Part shown: positions 9,460-17,323 of the stretch, piece by piece
Position numbering within the stretch: position 1 is the first letter of the stretch
Layout of the letters: each line of letters begins with the position of its first letter
The notes under the pieces: generated by a model
Databases searched by the model: none
What the model was told of the DNA's origin: nothing
Seen by the model: the letters and a program-made list of their open reading frames with translations, nothing else
Made by a program: the position numbers and the translations under genes
Assembly (NCBI GenBank): GCA_002753395.1
Contig: PEAB01000005.1
Location: forward strand, 1-64,000
Direction: 5' to 3'
Length of the DNA: 64,000 nt
DNA from: Nitrospirae bacterium MYbinv3
Lineage (GTDB): Bacteria > Nitrospirota > Thermodesulfovibrionia > Thermodesulfovibrionales > Magnetobacteriaceae

Positions 9460-10039
9460 GATACTTGGCCACTCTTAAAAAAAAATCTTTTAATCGGATA
9501 CCAACATTGTTCAGCGCCTGTTTGTTCACGTATGGAAGGATTCTGTCTCCAACAAAGATTCCACAAGGCACGCCGCTTTCAACATCCCTGATAAACGGTG
9601 AAAACACAAGGATCTTATTCTCTATACCAAATCTGACAATCGCTTCTATATCATTATAAAAGCGTTGGGTTAAAAATATTCCTGCCGGAGGATTCTTCTT
9701 ATATCTATGGAGCGAGTTTAGGTCTTCAACCTTGATTTCAATTGAGATACCTCGAATGCCTTTTATGGCCATAAGGCTGGCTGCCATCTTGTTAGCAGAA
9801 TCGCTATCGTCTCTAAAGAGGAGAACGATAAGTAGTTTCCCATCGGCATTTGCTTTAGAGGCAATGTCCTGGTCGGCTGCGAGAAAGCTTGGAAACAGCT
9901 CTAAGCCCGCCCACACAAGACGCTTTTCATGTTCACTTTCTGCGTAAAGATTGCCCGTTAAACCATGTAGAAAACTATGGAACAAGCAGACCAAACACAT
10001 AAGCGTTATTGACAGCCTCTTTAACAAAACATGCTGCAC
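9452..10039 (-). CDS. YfiR-like periplasmic protein (DUF4154 type)
   Basis: A 195-residue exported protein. A hydrophobic signal peptide lies at about 8-27 with a likely cleavage before residue 35. The C-terminal part (FSPFIRDVESGVPCGIFVGD, then PYVNKQALNNVGIRLKDFFL) matches the ending typical of the DUF4154/YfiR family, where a G-x-(V/L)-x-V-G segment is followed by N-x-x-A-x-x-x-G-(I/L)-(K/R). YfiR proteins are periplasmic repressors or partners of membrane signalling enzymes. Here the gene overlaps a sensor kinase, so the likely role is ligand sensing for that kinase. Assignment rests on the C-terminal pattern only. Confidence 0.6.
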   Translation of the reverse strand: MQHVLLKRLSITLMCLVCLFHSFLHGLTGNLYAESEHEKRLVWAGLELFPSFLAADQDIASKANADGKLLIVLLFRDDSDSANKMAASLMAIKGIRGISIEIKVEDLNSLHRYKKNPPAGIFLTQRFYNDIEAIVRFGIENKILVFSPFIRDVESGVPCGIFVGDRILPYVNKQALNNVGIRLKDFFLRVAKYHE

Positions 10040-10223
10040 TTCATCCCCTAAGTACCTCCGATTAAATCACACCCTCTTCTTAACAGCTCAACAAGACATT
10101 AATTTTGTCTCATTATACAATATACAATAGTCATTTCTATTCTGTAAAGGTACCGAATTGCCTCATCTATAATCTATACGAAATTATAAATTACCTCATA
10201 TAACAACGTTATAGGAGGCAGAG

Positions 10224-10473
10224 ATGTCGTTAAAGACGAAAGAGAGGCAAGCAGTAACAAAGGTATTAGCTGAGAGATATAAAAGAGCAGATAAGAAACA
10301 AAAAAATCTGATTCTTAATGAGTACATAGGGTTGACAGGTTGAATTGTTAGGGATTGATTCTGATAATGGTTCTGAGTTTATTAATGCTCACCTGTTAAG
10401 ATACTGTAAAGAAGAATGGATCAAATTTACAAGGACAAGGAGTTACCGCAAGAATGATAAGGACATGGACTTA
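10224..10473 (+). pseudogene. Internally deleted DDE transposase remnant
   Basis: AGGAGG at 10213-10218 and ATG at 10224 open a 39-codon frame (MSLKTKERQAVTKVLAERY), the N-terminus of an integrase-type transposase that ends at TGA 10341. One frame over, 10345-10470 encodes GIDSDNGSEFINAHLLRYCK and TRTRSYRKND. This is the catalytic-core segment around the second Asp, typical of rve/IS481-like transposases. The middle of the gene and the C-terminus are missing. What remains cannot encode an active enzyme. Confidence 0.75.
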
Positions 10474-10505
10474 TGTATTTATACATATTTAGGATTGAGT
10501 ATTAC

Positions 10506-10640
10506 GGGGTCAAGTGCACTGGTCCCCTTGTGGGTGGGTCTAGGGAGGGCAAAGCCCTCCTTATTCATTTTCACAGTCTTAAGTCAACAGCATTAGGTCT
10601 GAGGGAGGGGGTTGCGAACCCCTGCGACAGAGGCAAAGCG
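10506..10640 (+). repeat. Double-hairpin repeat R (copy 2) with TIR end and partial second copy
   Basis: GGGGTCAAG at 10506, CTGGTCCCC, then the GGAGGGCAAAGCCCTCC palindrome, ending in CTTAAGTCAACAGCATTA at 10578-10595 (identical to the right end of the 165-bp element at 44742-44759). A second partial copy follows at 10596-10640 with GGTTGCGAACCCCTGCGACA, a variant tail also seen at 21722-21797, 59168-59250 and 62433-62516. The rest of 10640-10792 has no gene that I can support. Confidence 0.75.
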
Positions 10641-10792
10641 CTCACTTTTTCACTTTTTTGTATATAATTAATTATGAGCAGGTACTTATGAGATATGACA
10701 CAATCGAGGAGCTTACAGTTTGGTCAAAATATACACATAGATAACATCTTAAGCAACCCCCTCCCATCAACGGAGTAAGCTAAAGAGGTAAT

Positions 10793-11683
10793 TTAAACGA
10801 TGATCTCCTGTCCTTCGGTAGCTATGCTTATCTTAAGGCCGGTGTGCTGCATCTCCGAGTATATTTGTAATGCCTGTTCATAGAGACGAGTCATCATCTC
10901 ATCCGTATGGGCAGGGTCGTGATGGAATATGAAGAGATGTTTTACGTTAGCCTTGATGGCAAGCTCTATGGCATGTCTTGTAGAGCTGTGTCCCCAACCG
11001 ATCTTGGTTGGATATTCTTCTTCCGTATACTGTGCCTCTGCTACCAACATGTTAGCTTCTCTAACAAATTCTATGTTTCTGTTGTTTTGTTCCTTAACGA
11101 TCGCTTCAATCTCTAATGTTTCTAATTCTGTGGTGTTGCTCGTGCTGATGAAATTGTAATAAGGTTCGTTATCCCCTGTGTAAATGAAGGTCTTATCCCC
11201 TTCTGTAACACGATAGGCATAGCAGGAGACGGGGTGGTTCATTAATTTTGTTGTAATCTTGAGACCCCCTATTGTCAGAGTCTCCTCTTTCAGGTCTCTG
11301 TAGGTAATTTTTGCCTGCAGCTCGCTCGCGGTAACTGGAAAGTAGGAGTACACCATCTGTTGGGACATTATCTCCTTAACGCCTTTATCATAATGCGGTG
11401 GACCGTAGATGGTAATATTGAAGCTGGGTATGAAGGCAGGTATGAAGAAGGGGAAACCATGTATGTGGTCCCAATGAGTGTGAGACAGGAAGAGGTGTAT
11501 ATCAACTGGAGGCTTAGATGCCAGCTTTCCTCCTAATAGTCTAATCCCCGTGCCAGCATCGAAGATTAATAAAGTGCCATCATCCCCATCTAGCTCTATA
11601 CACGAGGTGTTCCCACCGTATTGCACCGTACTTTCACCAGGGGTAGGTATAGAGCCTCTAACCCCCCAAAAGCTAACTTTCAT
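10793..11683 (-). CDS. MBL-fold metallohydrolase
   Basis: A 296-residue cytoplasmic metallo-beta-lactamase-fold hydrolase of the RNase Z/PhnP-like branch. The N-terminus MKVSFWGVRGSIPTPG and YGGNTSCIEL are typical. The zinc-binding HTHWDHIHG is at about 67-75, further metal ligands lie in HPVSCYAYRV/YTGDNEPY, and a late HHDPAHTD supplies the final His. The substrate cannot be told from sequence; cyclic-nucleotide or phosphoester hydrolysis is possible. It ends the minus-strand run that starts with the secreted proteins, 29 bases after the FHA gene. Confidence 0.85.
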   Translation of the reverse strand: MKVSFWGVRGSIPTPGESTVQYGGNTSCIELDGDDGTLLIFDAGTGIRLLGGKLASKPPVDIHLFLSHTHWDHIHGFPFFIPAFIPSFNITIYGPPHYDKGVKEIMSQQMVYSYFPVTASELQAKITYRDLKEETLTIGGLKITTKLMNHPVSCYAYRVTEGDKTFIYTGDNEPYYNFISTSNTTELETLEIEAIVKEQNNRNIEFVREANMLVAEAQYTEEEYPTKIGWGHSSTRHAIELAIKANVKHLFIFHHDPAHTDEMMTRLYEQALQIYSEMQHTGLKISIATEGQEIIV

Positions 11684-11712
11684 CTTCTGCCATTACTTTT
11701 TGGTTTATCATC

Positions 11713-12783
11713 TTACGAACTTTTATTTACTCCAAAATGGGGGGTGCCTCCCCTTACATCAATTGGGTTTACAACCTCTGAGATAAAGGTAAGTTCAACT
11801 CCACCGAATATTATCCTATCATTATTTTTAATTATGAAAGCATCATTTTCCAACAGTGGCGTACTGTTGACAACCGTCGGATTAACGGTCGAGCGAGAAG
11901 TAATGATAAAGCGGTCTTCCTCGTATCTCAGATCTGCCTGATACCGGCTGACTGTTGTGTAGTCTTCTGGGAAGGTTATCCAGCCAGTGGATTTGTCTAC
12001 ACCCTTTTCCTCTCGTCCTATTTTTGTATGTAGATTACCGATAAATATCTTTTTACCAAGTGTGTGTTTTAACCCTCCAGTTATCTCAAAATAACCTGGG
12101 AGGATCTTTTGTGTTTCGTTGCTTACAGCAGGCGTTGTTCCTTTACTCTTGTTTACATTTATTCTAATAGTGTGCATATCTTCTTTGGGCAATAGAGGAC
12201 TTTCTAACGCAAGCGGAGGTCTGCTTTCTGCCTTTGTAAGAACGATTGCTATAGCGATTATTAGTGCAATAATAATGACCGCTCCTAAGATTAAAAATAG
12301 ATTCTTGGCAGGGTGTATAGATTGTAGCAGCCCGTTTAACATAGAACTTGTTTGTCCAGCATTTTGGGACTGTGGGATTGTACTGGGACGTTCATCAGTT
12401 TTGGCACTAGAGGAATTTAATCCCAAGTTTGAAACCTTAAATGCGTGTATGAAGATACCCGTTTTCTGCCCATCGTTAGAGGTCATAACCACGGTTCCTT
12501 CTACCCTAACGCGGGCACCAACCGATAAGGGCATCTCCATTGTCTTAATCAAGATTATATCACCAGAGCTGTCTCTTAGAAAGAAGTTACCTACTTTTTC
12601 ACTGGTTGCTATATCCACAAGTTTATCAACCGTTCCTTCAAGTACAACCTGCTTATCAACATATTCGTATTGTTTATTATAAAGCTCCTTGATCTGTCTG
12701 ACTTCACCGCCCACACTGCTGCGTGCAATGAATAGGCCTGTGAGTATAACGATAAACGACGTTACTAATACACTCGACTTCAT
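11713..12783 (-). CDS. Membrane-anchored FHA-domain protein with OB-like periplasmic domain
   Basis: A 356-residue protein. An N-terminal signal segment (residues 5-24) precedes an exported OB-fold-like domain at about 30-125 (VVLEGTVDKL, GDIILIKT, GARVRVEGTVV). A TM helix lies at about 160-186, and a C-terminal FHA domain at about 245-345 carries the GR-x(n)-SR pattern (KIGREEKGVD, TTVSRYQADLRY) and NPTVVN. FHA domains bind phosphothreonine. By the TM order the FHA domain should be cytoplasmic and the OB-like domain periplasmic, so it may link an envelope event to a phospho-signal. No Ser/Thr kinase is in this window. Confidence 0.8.
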   Translation of the reverse strand: MKSSVLVTSFIVILTGLFIARSSVGGEVRQIKELYNKQYEYVDKQVVLEGTVDKLVDIATSEKVGNFFLRDSSGDIILIKTMEMPLSVGARVRVEGTVVMTSNDGQKTGIFIHAFKVSNLGLNSSSAKTDERPSTIPQSQNAGQTSSMLNGLLQSIHPAKNLFLILGAVIIIALIIAIAIVLTKAESRPPLALESPLLPKEDMHTIRINVNKSKGTTPAVSNETQKILPGYFEITGGLKHTLGKKIFIGNLHTKIGREEKGVDKSTGWITFPEDYTTVSRYQADLRYEEDRFIITSRSTVNPTVVNSTPLLENDAFIIKNNDRIIFGGVELTFISEVVNPIDVRGGTPHFGVNKSS

Positions 12784-12799
12784 CTTGATATGCCTACCA

Positions 12800-12847
12800 T
12801 AAAAAGAGGAAACAGGACGGGTTAGGATAGTGTGCTCCCCGTCCTAC
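12800..12847 (-). terminator. Rho-independent terminator after the lipoprotein gene
   Basis: Read on the minus strand, AGGACGGG pairs with CCCGTCCT around a 15-base loop and is followed after a few bases by a T-rich run (CTCTTTTT). It lies 15 bases past the stop of the lipoprotein gene and before the FHA gene, so the FHA-MBL pair may have its own promoter. Confidence 0.65.
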
Positions 12848-12861
12848 TCTGATTTGCAATC

Positions 12862-13695
12862 TTAGCGCGTAACCTTTATGTATTCAAAGTCTGCCATACT
12901 CTTCCAGGTTGTTACGCCAAAACCGCCTACTGTCATCTTGGCAGCGACCTTGTTGGCCCTAGCCTTACACGGTGTCATTGGTTCAGGCAGATCTCTAAGA
13001 TTAACACTGATAATAGGTGTTTCGTTTATATAACACGTAATACTAGCGCCAGAGAGTTCTACCTTCAGGTTATACCATTCGTTAAACCTCACATTGCCAC
13101 CTTCAAGAAAATCGATACTCCTGGGATTATCAAGATCACACCAGCCATCTTCAAACTCCTTTGATGCTATGCCAAGTACAGCGCCCCTATCACCGGCAAG
13201 CCTAAACAGATAATAGGTAGATTCATCCTTCATCCGAAACATTATACCAGCTCCTGCCTTGGTGATCATCTCAAGCATGTTTACAGAATATGCTGTGTTT
13301 TCATTAACAAACCTTACTTTTGCTTCAATCACACCATTAGCAACATGTGGTGTCTTTACATATGCAAAGGCATTTGTCATTCTGGGGTCAACACTTTGCT
13401 GCTTCAGACAACCATCCTCGCATCCAGGGAGACCTTGAGTATTTCTCTGCCATATCCAGTGCCCTCTAGGTGTTACCCATAGGTTTCTTACTCCACCAAT
13501 ATTAGGATCAAACGTATCGTAAAAAATTGCCTTAGAACCAGGTGCATCTGCATAATTAGGCGGCTGTTGTATATCGACACGAGTATCTGGATTTACTGGA
13601 ATTACCTCTGGATTTACTGTGTAACACGATACAACAAAACAATTCATTACTATCACTAAAACGGTTATTGCTATCAAATTTTTTTTATACATCAT
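12862..13695 (-). CDS. Lipoprotein with concanavalin-like (LamG/DUF1080-type) domain
   Basis: A 277-residue exported lipoprotein. Signal peptide with a lipobox-like VVSC at 21-24, so Cys24 is the probable lipidated residue. The mature part reads as a jelly-roll: FYDTFDP, WIWQRNTQG, NGVIEAKVRF, AGIMFRMKDESTYYLFRL, NEWYNLKVELSGASITCYIN and FEYIKV. This is the strand pattern of LamG/DUF1080 sugar-binding folds. It contains six further cysteines that could pair. The function is probably glycan or polymer binding at the cell surface; no catalytic residues are evident. It belongs to the secreted-protein run. Confidence 0.7.
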   Translation of the reverse strand: MMYKKNLIAITVLVIVMNCFVVSCYTVNPEVIPVNPDTRVDIQQPPNYADAPGSKAIFYDTFDPNIGGVRNLWVTPRGHWIWQRNTQGLPGCEDGCLKQQSVDPRMTNAFAYVKTPHVANGVIEAKVRFVNENTAYSVNMLEMITKAGAGIMFRMKDESTYYLFRLAGDRGAVLGIASKEFEDGWCDLDNPRSIDFLEGGNVRFNEWYNLKVELSGASITCYINETPIISVNLRDLPEPMTPCKARANKVAAKMTVGGFGVTTWKSMADFEYIKVTR

Positions 13696-13765
13696 AAATC
13701 TCCTTTCGATTTCTAAACTTTACAAAGCATTCCATAAAAATTGGTTAAAGATATCGGAGTACGTA

Positions 13766-14320
13766 CTACGGACTGTCATATTTAAAGATCCATGTATACC
13801 CTTTGTGATCATCAAATTTGACCTGACCAGAGTAAGGAGGTTGGCCACTTATTTGTGCCTCAAATGCATACGAGCCATATTTCATAGTGTAAGCCTTATC
13901 GCTTTTTTGTGCAATTTGAAAAGCAAATCTGTTACCTATGTCCAATCCATGCAATTTCAAATCCAATGTGTGATTTGTTTCATTAATGATCCTGACCCAT
14001 AATTTTTGTACATAAGTCTCATCAACTTCAATATGCTGCGTAAGTTTAGATAGATATCGAGCCGGATCTGGAGCATGATCAGAACTTTTTGCAGGTGGGT
14101 TATATACTTTAGGCTGAGTGCCCCCTTCTGGTCCGGGAAGCACAGGATTGGGGTCTACAGGTTGTTTAGGTTGAGTACTCCCTCCTGGTCCCGATGGCGG
14201 AGTGGTTCCCGTTGAAGGACCTTCATCACCATCCTGAGCCAAACACATACCAAACATAACTGCTGTTAACACAAAAGCAAGCATAGAGATATACAATCTC
14301 CTTTTACACATGTTACTCAT
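13766..14320 (-). CDS. Secreted protein with Pro/Gly linker, unknown function
   Basis: A 184-residue exported protein. Signal peptide at about 8-28 (cut after CLA), then a low-complexity Pro/Gly/Thr linker to about residue 75, then a compact beta-rich domain at about 90-184 (VRIINETNHTLDLKLHG, YGSYAFEAQISG, YTWIFKYDSP). The domain opens with I-x-N-x-T, like the shared cassette of the three proteins upstream (TIKNATG), and is also about 90 residues at the C-terminus. It lacks that cassette's cysteines. Distant relationship is possible but unproven. I do not recognise a family. Confidence 0.65.
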   Translation of the reverse strand: MSNMCKRRLYISMLAFVLTAVMFGMCLAQDGDEGPSTGTTPPSGPGGSTQPKQPVDPNPVLPGPEGGTQPKVYNPPAKSSDHAPDPARYLSKLTQHIEVDETYVQKLWVRIINETNHTLDLKLHGLDIGNRFAFQIAQKSDKAYTMKYGSYAFEAQISGQPPYSGQVKFDDHKGYTWIFKYDSP

Positions 14321-14380
14321 AAATAGTCTCCTTTTTTATTATATTTGTTATGATGATAAGCGTAATATCATCGGTAATAG

Positions 14381-14408
14381 TAAATAATAAAAGCTGTGTG
14401 TTTGTCAA
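14381..14408 (-). promoter_or_regulatory. Candidate sigma-70 promoter for the 13766-14320 gene
   Basis: On the minus strand TTGACA (14408-14403), a 16-base spacer and TATTTA (14386-14381), 61 bases before the ATG at 14320. The -35 box is perfect and the -10 box is weak. The rest of 14321-14554 is AT-rich and holds a decayed R-type repeat around 14460-14560. Confidence 0.45.
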
Positions 14409-14549
14409 GAATGAGAATTGACTGTGCATATAAAATTAATGGGACCAAAGATATGCTTTAATGGGGTCATGGGGTTGGATCCTCTGAGGGATAGAAGAGT
14501 TCCCCCTCCTCTCCCTATACCTTAAGTCATCAGGATTAACTTTAACCCA

Positions 14550-14862
14550 TCCCATCAAGGGATTAGTCTTTTACTTACCTTACCAGAACCACATGTGAAA
14601 CAGCATTTAGCGCAACCTCGATCTCCTTTGCCTACACCCCAAACCCCACCGTCTTGAGACCATGCTCCGTAGCATATATTCTCACCTTTTTTACACTCTA
14701 TATTAAATGTCCATTTCTGTCCATCATAGAGACTATGAGTATCATCATGCCTCCAATCAGGCCAATAAAACCTATACCATATTTGCGACCCTGTGGCGTT
14801 TTTTATGGTCCATGTAAGTGGGGGAGGTATGCTCCCAAAAATTTCGTCATGTGGGACTTCCC
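14550..14862 (-). repeat. Shared C-terminal cassette DNA, copy 1
   Basis: This tract aligns without gaps to 15313-15625 (constant offset of 763) with about 11 mismatches counted by eye, and to about 16319-16583 with a few more. Similarity stops abruptly on the 5' side where the N-terminal domains begin. The mismatches cluster at the start of the cassette. Confidence 0.85.
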
Positions 14863-15295
14863 TACGTGGTGGCTGTTCGCCACTCGCCCCACATGCTTTT
14901 TCTTTTTGAGCTTCTCTGTAGGCATCTCCTCCCATCCTATGAACAGCGCTATGATAAGTATTAGCAGTCTCCTTACAACCTCTTAGCTGGAATACATGAG
15001 CTATGTGATTATAAGCATGGTCGCACTTATAATGTAAACAGCTACCAAAGCTATTATCACAAAAATCCTGTGTATTCCCACACTTATCATAACAATCGTC
15101 ATGTTGTGCGCAACAGTTAGAAAAATCAGCCCCTCCGAAGCTATCTCGTAACCCTAAACGTTGTGCATAAGATGATCCACAGTTTCCAAGAACAAGAATA
15201 CCTGAAAAAGCATATGGAACACTACAAACAAGTAAATAAGAGAAAATAATCATCAAGAAGATGATATTTCGTGCCCTTAAACTTACAGTATACAT
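14555..15295 (-). CDS. Secreted group XII-like phospholipase A2 with Cys-rich C-terminal cassette
   Basis: A 246-residue exported protein. Signal peptide at about 10-31. Residues about 36-100 carry the secreted PLA2 signature: CG near 38, then FSNCCAQHDDCYDKCG with the catalytic His-Asp pair, then FCDNSFGSCLHYKC. The cysteine spacing matches animal group XII PLA2 most closely, so it should hydrolyse sn-2 ester bonds of phospholipids. A linker (EVPHDEIFGS) leads to the C-terminal cassette at about 160-246 (LTWTIKNATG, GQKWTFNIECKKG, GCAKCCFTCGSG), which is shared with the next two genes. AGGAGG precedes ATG 15295. Catalysis is inferred from the motif only; the Ca-binding loop is less clear. 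Confidence 0.75.
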   Translation of the reverse strand: MYTVSLRARNIIFLMIIFSYLLVCSVPYAFSGILVLGNCGSSYAQRLGLRDSFGGADFSNCCAQHDDCYDKCGNTQDFCDNSFGSCLHYKCDHAYNHIAHVFQLRGCKETANTYHSAVHRMGGDAYREAQKEKACGASGEQPPRREVPHDEIFGSIPPPLTWTIKNATGSQIWYRFYWPDWRHDDTHSLYDGQKWTFNIECKKGENICYGAWSQDGGVWGVGKGDRGCAKCCFTCGSGKVSKRLIP

Positions 15296-15312
15296 TGTTA
15301 ATTATCCTCCTT

Positions 15313-15625
15313 TCCCATCAAGGGGTTAGTTTTTTACTTACCTTACCAGAACCACATGTGAAACAGCATTTAGCGCAACCTCGATCTCCTTTGCCTACAC
15401 CCCAAACCCTACCGTCTTGAGACCATGCTCCGTAGCATATATTCTCACCTTTTTTACACTCTATATTAAATGTCCATTTCTGTCCATTATAGAGACTATG
15501 AGTATCATCATGCCTCCAATCAGGCCAATAAAACCTATACCATATCTGCTGCCCAGTAACGTTTTTTATGGTCCATGTAAGTGGGGGAGGTTTGCTCCCA
15601 AAAATTTCGTCATGTGGGACTTCCC
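15313..15625 (-). repeat. Shared C-terminal cassette DNA, copy 2
   Basis: Second copy of the cassette, encoding EVPHDEIFGS and the WTIKN domain of the middle gene. The stop-codon region and the TCCCATCAAGGGG just past it are also shared with copy 1, so the copied unit includes the gene end. Confidence 0.85.
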
Positions 15626-16280
15626 CACCTGATGAACCTCCGCCATGCTGTCCAGAATCAGGAGCAGGGTTTTGAGCGCCATTACTCGTCCTAAAAACAT
15701 TTGTACAAGCACAATGAAGCTGATGTTTAGCAGCCTCCTCCGCAAGCCATAACAGGGCAGATGCCTTAGCTGTTGTTTTAGCAACCGAATAAAGATAAAT
15801 ATAAGCCTCCTTAACTGCTCCATAAGCCGTAGCTCCATTGTCTATAAAATTGTGACATTCATGTGCATTGCTAAAAATACCACGTCTTTTGGTTTCTCCC
15901 ATAGCAAGTAATGTGTTATAAAAAGACGGATTCGTTAACCAATAGTCACATGACTTTATTTTAAACATACAATCTACTGACTTATCATGGACACATCTAA
16001 TCCTACAAGCGGGGTCTGTATATTCATTTTTGCACATTTTAAAAGGGTTATCTACTGTAGGACATGGGTTGTTAATAGAATTACGGCACTCTTTGTCACA
16101 ATTTGTAAAACAGTCTGTAGCATACACGCTGTTCACCAAAACAATAGCAATCAAAAAAAACAAAAAACTCACCACTGTTTTGCCTACAATCTGCGTAATA
16201 TTTGATTTCACAAGCATACAAGATTTCCTATAATAAAATGTTATTAATTGCTTCTTCCTACTACAAAAGACCAAACACAC
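15318..16280 (-). CDS. Secreted Cys-rich protein with the shared C-terminal cassette
   Basis: An exported protein of about 320 residues. The unique N-terminal domain has many cysteines (DCFTNCDKECRN, NPCPTVDNPFKMCKNEY, RIRCVHDK, HCACTN) and a helical segment of about 50 residues; I recognise no family. A Gly/Ser linker and EVPHDEIFGS lead to the same cassette as the neighbours (residues about 233-320). Start choice: the frame is open from TTG 16301, but AGAGGAGG with 7-base spacing points to GTG 16280. ATG 16217 would give a neater signal peptide (hydrophobic VVSFLFFLIAIVLV). It lies 22 bases upstream of the PLA2 gene. Confidence 0.7.
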   Translation of the reverse strand: MCLVFCSRKKQLITFYYRKSCMLVKSNITQIVGKTVVSFLFFLIAIVLVNSVYATDCFTNCDKECRNSINNPCPTVDNPFKMCKNEYTDPACRIRCVHDKSVDCMFKIKSCDYWLTNPSFYNTLLAMGETKRRGIFSNAHECHNFIDNGATAYGAVKEAYIYLYSVAKTTAKASALLWLAEEAAKHQLHCACTNVFRTSNGAQNPAPDSGQHGGGSSGGEVPHDEIFGSKPPPLTWTIKNVTGQQIWYRFYWPDWRHDDTHSLYNGQKWTFNIECKKGENICYGAWSQDGRVWGVGKGDRGCAKCCFTCGSGKVSKKLTP

Positions 16281-16316
16281 TGTTAATCCTCCTCTTTTCA
16301 ATAGCTATCTAAAGTC

Positions 16317-17225
16317 CTAAGGGATTAGTTTTTTACTTACTTTACCAGAACCACATGTGAAACAGCATTTAGCGCAACCTCGATCTCCTTTGCCTACACC
16401 CCAAACCCTACCGTCTTGAGACCATGCTCCGTAGCATATATTTTCACCATTATTACACTGTATATTAAATGTCCATTTCTGTCCATTATAGAGACTATGA
16501 GTATCATCATGCCTCCAATCAGGCCAATAAAACCTATACCATATCTGCTGCCCAGTAGCGTTTTTTATGGTCCATGTAAGTGGGTTTCCTGTGTTTCCAC
16601 CACCGCCATTGCCTCCTCCTCCACCACCTCGAGGTCGACCAATTAGCTTATAACGGATATAAAACTGGTGCCAGTTAGGTAAATTTATAGTCTTTTCTAC
16701 TCTTTCCGTTGTTGTGCAAACACCCCATGTCCAACCGGCACCAAATGGTAAATCCTGCTTGCATTGATAAGTACGTGGTTCGTCATAAATCAACTTATCC
16801 CATCTGTCATATGTTGCAAAGCCTGCTTGAATCTCTAAATTTTGGTATGTTATTATTCTTTTTGAATTTAGAGACTGGACTATCCATCGATTAATCTCTT
16901 CTCTGCCCACGTTATTCATGTTATTTTGAATCATTACAAGGTTTTCTTCCATAAGATCTCCAAACCACTTAAGAAAAGGAGCAGGGCTTTCAAGAGCTAT
17001 GGATTCAGCTATTGCTTTGGTTCCCTCATACCACTCCTTTTCTGTAAAGTTTTTCCCCCAAATAACCCTCCAACCGTTGCCTTCAAGGTTTCTACGTACC
17101 TCTTCTCTATTGCTTTCGTCAGCCCAACTACTTGGAGTTATGCATAAGATACATAAAACAGCAAAGATTGAAACCAAGAGTATATTTATTAAGTACTTCT
17201 TCTTGTCCACCACTATACAGTACAT
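16317..17225 (-). CDS. Secreted protein with the shared C-terminal cassette, unknown N-terminal domain
   Basis: About 302 residues. Start ATG 17225 is chosen because AGGCGAGG lies just before it and it gives a clean signal peptide (KKK, then LINILLVSIFAVLCILCI, cleavage after SSWA). The frame stays open up to 17294, but that stretch overlaps a hairpin. The unique N-terminal domain (about 170 residues) has WRVIWGKNFTEKEW, a helical middle and a C-x(11)-C pair (CKQDLPFGAGWTWGVC); no family is recognised. A Gly/Arg linker (RPRGGGGGGNGGGGN) joins the cassette (LTWTIKNATGQQIWYRFYW to CCFTCGSGKVSKKL). It is the first of three cassette genes. Confidence 0.7.
   Translation of the reverse strand: MYCIVVDKKKYLINILLVSIFAVLCILCITPSSWADESNREEVRRNLEGNGWRVIWGKNFTEKEWYEGTKAIAESIALESPAPFLKWFGDLMEENLVMIQNNMNNVGREEINRWIVQSLNSKRIITYQNLEIQAGFATYDRWDKLIYDEPRTYQCKQDLPFGAGWTWGVCTTTERVEKTINLPNWHQFYIRYKLIGRPRGGGGGGNGGGGNTGNPLTWTIKNATGQQIWYRFYWPDWRHDDTHSLYNGQKWTFNIQCNNGENICYGAWSQDGRVWGVGKGDRGCAKCCFTCGSGKVSKKLIP
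16319..16583 (-). repeat. Shared C-terminal cassette DNA, copy 3
   Basis: Third copy of the cassette. It is as close to copy 2 as copy 2 is to copy 1 over the coding core. It lacks the EVPHDEIFGS linker: similarity ends at the codons for PLTWTIKN, where a Gly-rich linker takes over. Confidence 0.85.
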
Positions 17226-17259
17226 ATTGAACCTCGCCTTTTTCATTATAAGTATACTC

Positions 17260-17296
17260 AAATGCCTTTGTATGACATCGTCACACAAAGGCATTT
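17260..17296 (-). terminator. Hairpin between the Gly-rich gene and the cassette genes
   Basis: AAATGCCTTTGTATGAC and GTCACACAAAGGCATTT form a stem of about 17 pairs with a 3-base loop, right after the stop of the Gly-rich gene. There is no strong T run behind it, so it may be an attenuator or an RNA stability hairpin rather than a full terminator. Confidence 0.5.
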
Positions 17297-17323
17297 ATAC
17301 TAAGAAGCAAATGACTAAGCTAT

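Noticed and set aside
12119-12682. 187-codon open frame on the plus strand
   Set aside because: Antisense to the FHA protein gene, with no ribosome binding site and no recognisable protein pattern.
14460-14560. Terminator of the PLA2 gene
   Set aside because: The sequence is a decayed repeat R with mismatched stems and no T run on the minus strand.
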